Below, piece by piece: positions 23,401 through 24,968 of a stretch of DNA of 24,968 bases (its first letter is position 1; each line of letters begins with the position of its first letter). This stretch comes from BM509 sp036396915 (GTDB taxonomy: Bacteria > Desulfobacterota > Desulfuromonadia > Desulfuromonadales > Geopsychrobacteraceae). Location of the stretch: the NCBI GenBank assembly GCA_036396915.1, contig DASWJX010000267.1, positions 1 through 24,968 of the forward strand, in the 5' to 3' direction. The position numbers and the translations under genes were made by a program. The notes beneath the pieces were generated by a model. The model had not been told where the DNA came from, searched no databases, and saw only the letters and a list, made by a program, of their open reading frames with translations.

Positions 23401-23759
23401 CCGATTCGGGCGGGAAATCCGGGGGGCAGAAGGAGAAGCTCGCCTACACCGTGCTGGCGGCCAGCCTGGCCTACCAGTTTGGCCTGGAATGGGGGGCGGT
23501 CCGTTCGCGCTCCTTCCGCTTCGTGGTCATCGACGAGGCCTTCGGCCGCGGCTCGGACGAATCGGCCCAGTACGGACTAAAGCTCTTCGCCCAGCTCAAC
23601 CTGCAGCTGCTGATCGTCACTCCGCTGCAGAAGATTCACATCATCGAGCCCTTTGTCGCCGGTGTCGGCTTCGTCCACAACGAGGACGGCCGGGCTTCGG
23701 TGCTGCGCAACCTCACCATCGAGGAGTACCGGGCGCAGAAGGCGAGGCAGCTGGCATGA
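20394..23759 (+). CDS. jetC: Wadjet type I SMC-like ATPase JetC
   Basis: A 1121-residue SMC/MukB-like ATPase. The N-terminal head has Walker A GDIGSGKST with Lys55. Two long coiled-coil stretches (about 290-470 and 630-850) flank a globular hinge (about 480-620, containing RDWEGAIERLLHNFGLSLLVP). The C-terminal head has the ABC signature SGGKSGGQKEK (1005-1015) and Walker B FVVIDEAFGRGSDE with Asp1047 and catalytic Glu1048, followed by a switch-like LQLLIVTPLQK. JetC dimers with JetA and JetB extrude DNA loops by ATP hydrolysis and identify small circular DNA. The ATG at 20394 follows GGAGGGG and overlaps jetB; the stop overlaps jetD by ATGA. All ATPase motifs are intact. Confidence 0.95.
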   Translation: MAETLEFEFFGDDKLAGFRLQRLEVFNWGTFDGRVWTLQLDGKNSLLTGDIGSGKSTLVDAVTTLLAPAQRISYNKAAGADARERSLRSYLLGYYKSERNEVGGSAKPVALRDHNSYGVILGVFHNAGYNKTVTLAQVFWMKDAQGQPARLYAACERELTIAADFARFGTEIGQLRKRLRGAGVELFDSFPPYGAWFRRRFGIDNEQALDLFLQTVSLKSVGNLTDFVRSHMLEPFEVAPRIASLIAHFDDLNRAHEAVLKAKRQVEMLTPLVADCDHHSELVEASEALRACREALRPWFAGLKLELLEKRLATLGEDLTRHTVRIERLEEQRRALQGQERDLRRTMAENGGDRIERLTEEIRALQEEQRRRRLKAERYAELAQALGLSAAAAEEAFLAQRGQCARLREAAEQHEADIQNRQNEAGVLFARRRDEYDQLLTEINGLKARRSNIDEKQVAIRRTLCNALELPEGEMPFAGELLQVRDEERDWEGAIERLLHNFGLSLLVPDRHYPRVAEWVDRTRLKGRLVYFRVREGSRADLSFLHPDSLVRKLALKPDSVFYHWLEGETARRFDVACCATGEQFRRESRAISRAGQIKATGERHEKDDRHRLDDRSRYVLGWSNAAKIAALEQQAGRLEAELGEIGACIAVLQADRKAAKTRLEVLSKLDEYRDFRELDWRPLAVEVARLEAEKSQLEAASDILKTLAGQLQDVVAALAESEARLDERKSGRAKTEQKKSDAEGLYQQTAALLAESLADHADQFFRLLALRDEALGELQLTVESCDNREREMRDWLQSRIDAEDRKLARLRDRIIDAMRSFSTSYPLATQEVDVAVEAAGDYRAMLEQLRADDLPRFEARFKELLNENTIREVANFQSQLARERETIRERIARINESLTQIDYNPGRYIVLEAQSALEADIRDFQTELRACTEGALTGSDDAQYSEAKFLLVRRIIERFRGREGQAEQDRRWTAKVTDVRNWFVFAASERWREDDSEHEHYSDSGGKSGGQKEKLAYTVLAASLAYQFGLEWGAVRSRSFRFVVIDEAFGRGSDESAQYGLKLFAQLNLQLLIVTPLQKIHIIEPFVAGVGFVHNEDGRASVLRNLTIEEYRAQKARQLA

Positions 23760-24946
23760 CCTGGACCACGTCGGCCGACCTGCGCGCCCAGGTGCGGAAA
23801 TTGTGGGAGAGGGGGAGCCTGCTGGCCGGTCTGGCCGGCGGCGCGGAGCTCTTCCCCCGGCGCCTCTCCCTGAAAGGACCGACCTCCAGGGAGCTGGCCG
23901 AGCGCTTCGCCGAGGTGCGCGACTGGATCGCCCGGCTCGACGGCGAGGCGAAGTTTTTCCGGATGGTGTGGCGCAGCGTCAATCATCGCATCCTGGGCGA
24001 AAACCGGGTGCCGGACGAGGTCTGGATCGACTCCCTTGAGGATGCCCTGGGGCTGATCGGCCGGCGCCGGGATGCCGAACGCTTTACCGCGCAGGTCGCG
24101 CTGACCCGGGAACGTCGGCCTGAGTTGATGACCTGGCTGGCCAGACGGCCGCTGCGGGCTCTGGAGCTGGCCGACGACTGGGCGCGCCTGCTCGACATCG
24201 TGGCTTGGCTGCGGAACCATCCCCGTCCCGGGATCTATCTGCGCCAGGTGGACATCCCCGGAGTGCACAGCAAATTTATCGAAGGGCACCGGGCCGTGCT
24301 GGGGGAGTTGTTCGATCTGGCGCTGGCGCCGGAGGCGATCGATCCCACCGCCGGCGGCGTCGGCGGGTTCTGTCGCCGCTATGGATTCCGGGATAAACCG
24401 GAGCGCATCCGCTTCCGCCTTCTCGATCCAGGCCTTGCGCTGTTGCCGACCGGAACCGATCAGGATCTGACCATCACCCACGACACCTTCGCCCGCCTCG
24501 ATCCGCCGGTGAAAAGGGTCTTCGTCACCGAGAACGAGATCAACTTTCTCGCCTTTCCGCCTCTGGCCGCAAGCCTGGTCGTCTTCGGCGCCGGCTACGG
24601 CTTCGAGACTCTGGCCAGTGCCGACTGGCTGCGGGACCGGGAAATCCATTACTGGGGTGACCTCGACACCCACGGCTTTGCCATTCTCGACCAGTTGCGG
24701 GCGCATCTTCCGCATGCCGCCTCCTTTCTGATGGACCGGGAGACCCTGCTGGCCCACCGGCCGCACTGGGGTGTGGAGCCGCGGCCCGAGACCCGCGACT
24801 TGTTGCGATTGACCGCCGAGGAAAACGCCTTGTACGATGACCTGCGCCGCAATCGGCTTGGCGACCGGGTGCGCCTTGAGCAGGAGAAAATAGGGTTTGA
24901 CTGGGTGGTTGAAGCGCTGAAAAAGTCGACAGGGAACTGCTGCTGA
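23756..24946 (+). CDS. jetD: Wadjet type I nuclease JetD (DUF3322-DUF2220, TOPRIM-like)
   Basis: A 396-residue protein. The N-terminal DUF3322 part (about 1-185) is helical with FPRRLSLKGPTSRELAERF and VDIPGVHSKFIEGHR. The C-terminal DUF2220 part has a TOPRIM-like fold with VFVTENEINFLAF (Glu259) and YWGDLDTHGFAIL (Asp302, Asp304), the acidic metal-binding set. JetD cuts plasmid DNA once the JetABC motor has stalled on a circle, like the topoisomerase VI A subunit fold it resembles. The catalytic residues are intact, so the nuclease should be active. The ATG overlaps the jetC stop. The gene ends 22 bp before the window edge, so whatever follows is not visible. Confidence 0.93.
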   Translation: MTWTTSADLRAQVRKLWERGSLLAGLAGGAELFPRRLSLKGPTSRELAERFAEVRDWIARLDGEAKFFRMVWRSVNHRILGENRVPDEVWIDSLEDALGLIGRRRDAERFTAQVALTRERRPELMTWLARRPLRALELADDWARLLDIVAWLRNHPRPGIYLRQVDIPGVHSKFIEGHRAVLGELFDLALAPEAIDPTAGGVGGFCRRYGFRDKPERIRFRLLDPGLALLPTGTDQDLTITHDTFARLDPPVKRVFVTENEINFLAFPPLAASLVVFGAGYGFETLASADWLRDREIHYWGDLDTHGFAILDQLRAHLPHAASFLMDRETLLAHRPHWGVEPRPETRDLLRLTAEENALYDDLRRNRLGDRVRLEQEKIGFDWVVEALKKSTGNCC

Positions 24947-24968
24947 AGAATTATTTCGAGGACATCCT

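Noticed and set aside
18237..24946. Chromosomal condensin MukFEB or an Mks system
   Set aside because: The DUF3375 and DUF4194 subunits and the following DUF3322-DUF2220 nuclease define Wadjet rather than a chromosome-segregation MukBEF.
1..24968. CRISPR array, tRNA, rRNA, riboswitch or complete insertion sequence
   Set aside because: No regularly spaced direct repeats, cloverleaf, conserved rRNA segment or transposase frame was seen on either strand.

Overview
The window is GC-rich, tightly packed bacterial DNA. The gene content points to a deltaproteobacterium-like organism of the Desulfuromonas/Geobacter type. The clues are a CBS-domain family II pyrophosphatase, cytoplasmic multi-PAS histidine kinases, a CNVKKIWECL-type ArsR regulator and a BirA-type biotin operator. 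That placement is an inference from gene style; no rRNA or tRNA gene is present to confirm it.

Layout. 1-2163: the 3' end of an rRNA-type SAM methyltransferase faces a GAF-containing response regulator with a degenerate receiver domain, followed by a small membrane-protein gene that appears frameshifted. 2290-5955: a biotin operon, bioW-bioF-bioH-bioC, behind a BirA-type operator. All four genes overlap or are coupled, and the operon carries both the free-pimelate enzyme (BioW) and the malonyl-ester pair (BioC/BioH). 5956-6802: a 4-oxalocrotonate-tautomerase-like protein with its own promoter, a 150-bp palindromic repeat, an intrinsic terminator and an ArsR-family regulator. 6931-10405: a three-gene unit joined by ATGA overlaps, encoding a CaCA cation antiporter, a DUF3108 envelope protein and a CBS/DHH pyrophosphatase. 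10416-12365: a convergent triple-PAS histidine kinase. 12366-14249: a second copy of the 150-bp repeat, an MscS channel and a MutT-type Nudix hydrolase.

14250-24968 looks like a defence island. It opens with degraded coding fragments, one of them resembling the N-terminus of a TOTE conflict-system primase/helicase. A small TraR/DksA-type zinc protein and a 1012-aa SNF2 helicase with two SWIM-type zinc motifs follow. The island then holds a complete type I Wadjet system (jetA, jetB, jetC, jetD), the SMC-like anti-plasmid machine that recognises circular DNA by loop extrusion and cuts it with JetD. The SNF2 gene ends 39 bp before jetA on the same strand, so it may be a co-transcribed accessory. 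A repeat fragment and a strong hairpin sit in the jetA-jetB gap, where this system is otherwise tightly coupled.

The Wadjet system itself is known. The less ordinary points are the SNF2-SWIM gene attached to it, the repeat inside the operon, the mixed BioW plus BioC/BioH operon with a possibly leaderless bioW mRNA, the receiver domain with Glu in place of the phospho-acceptor Asp, and the 150-bp palindromic repeat family.
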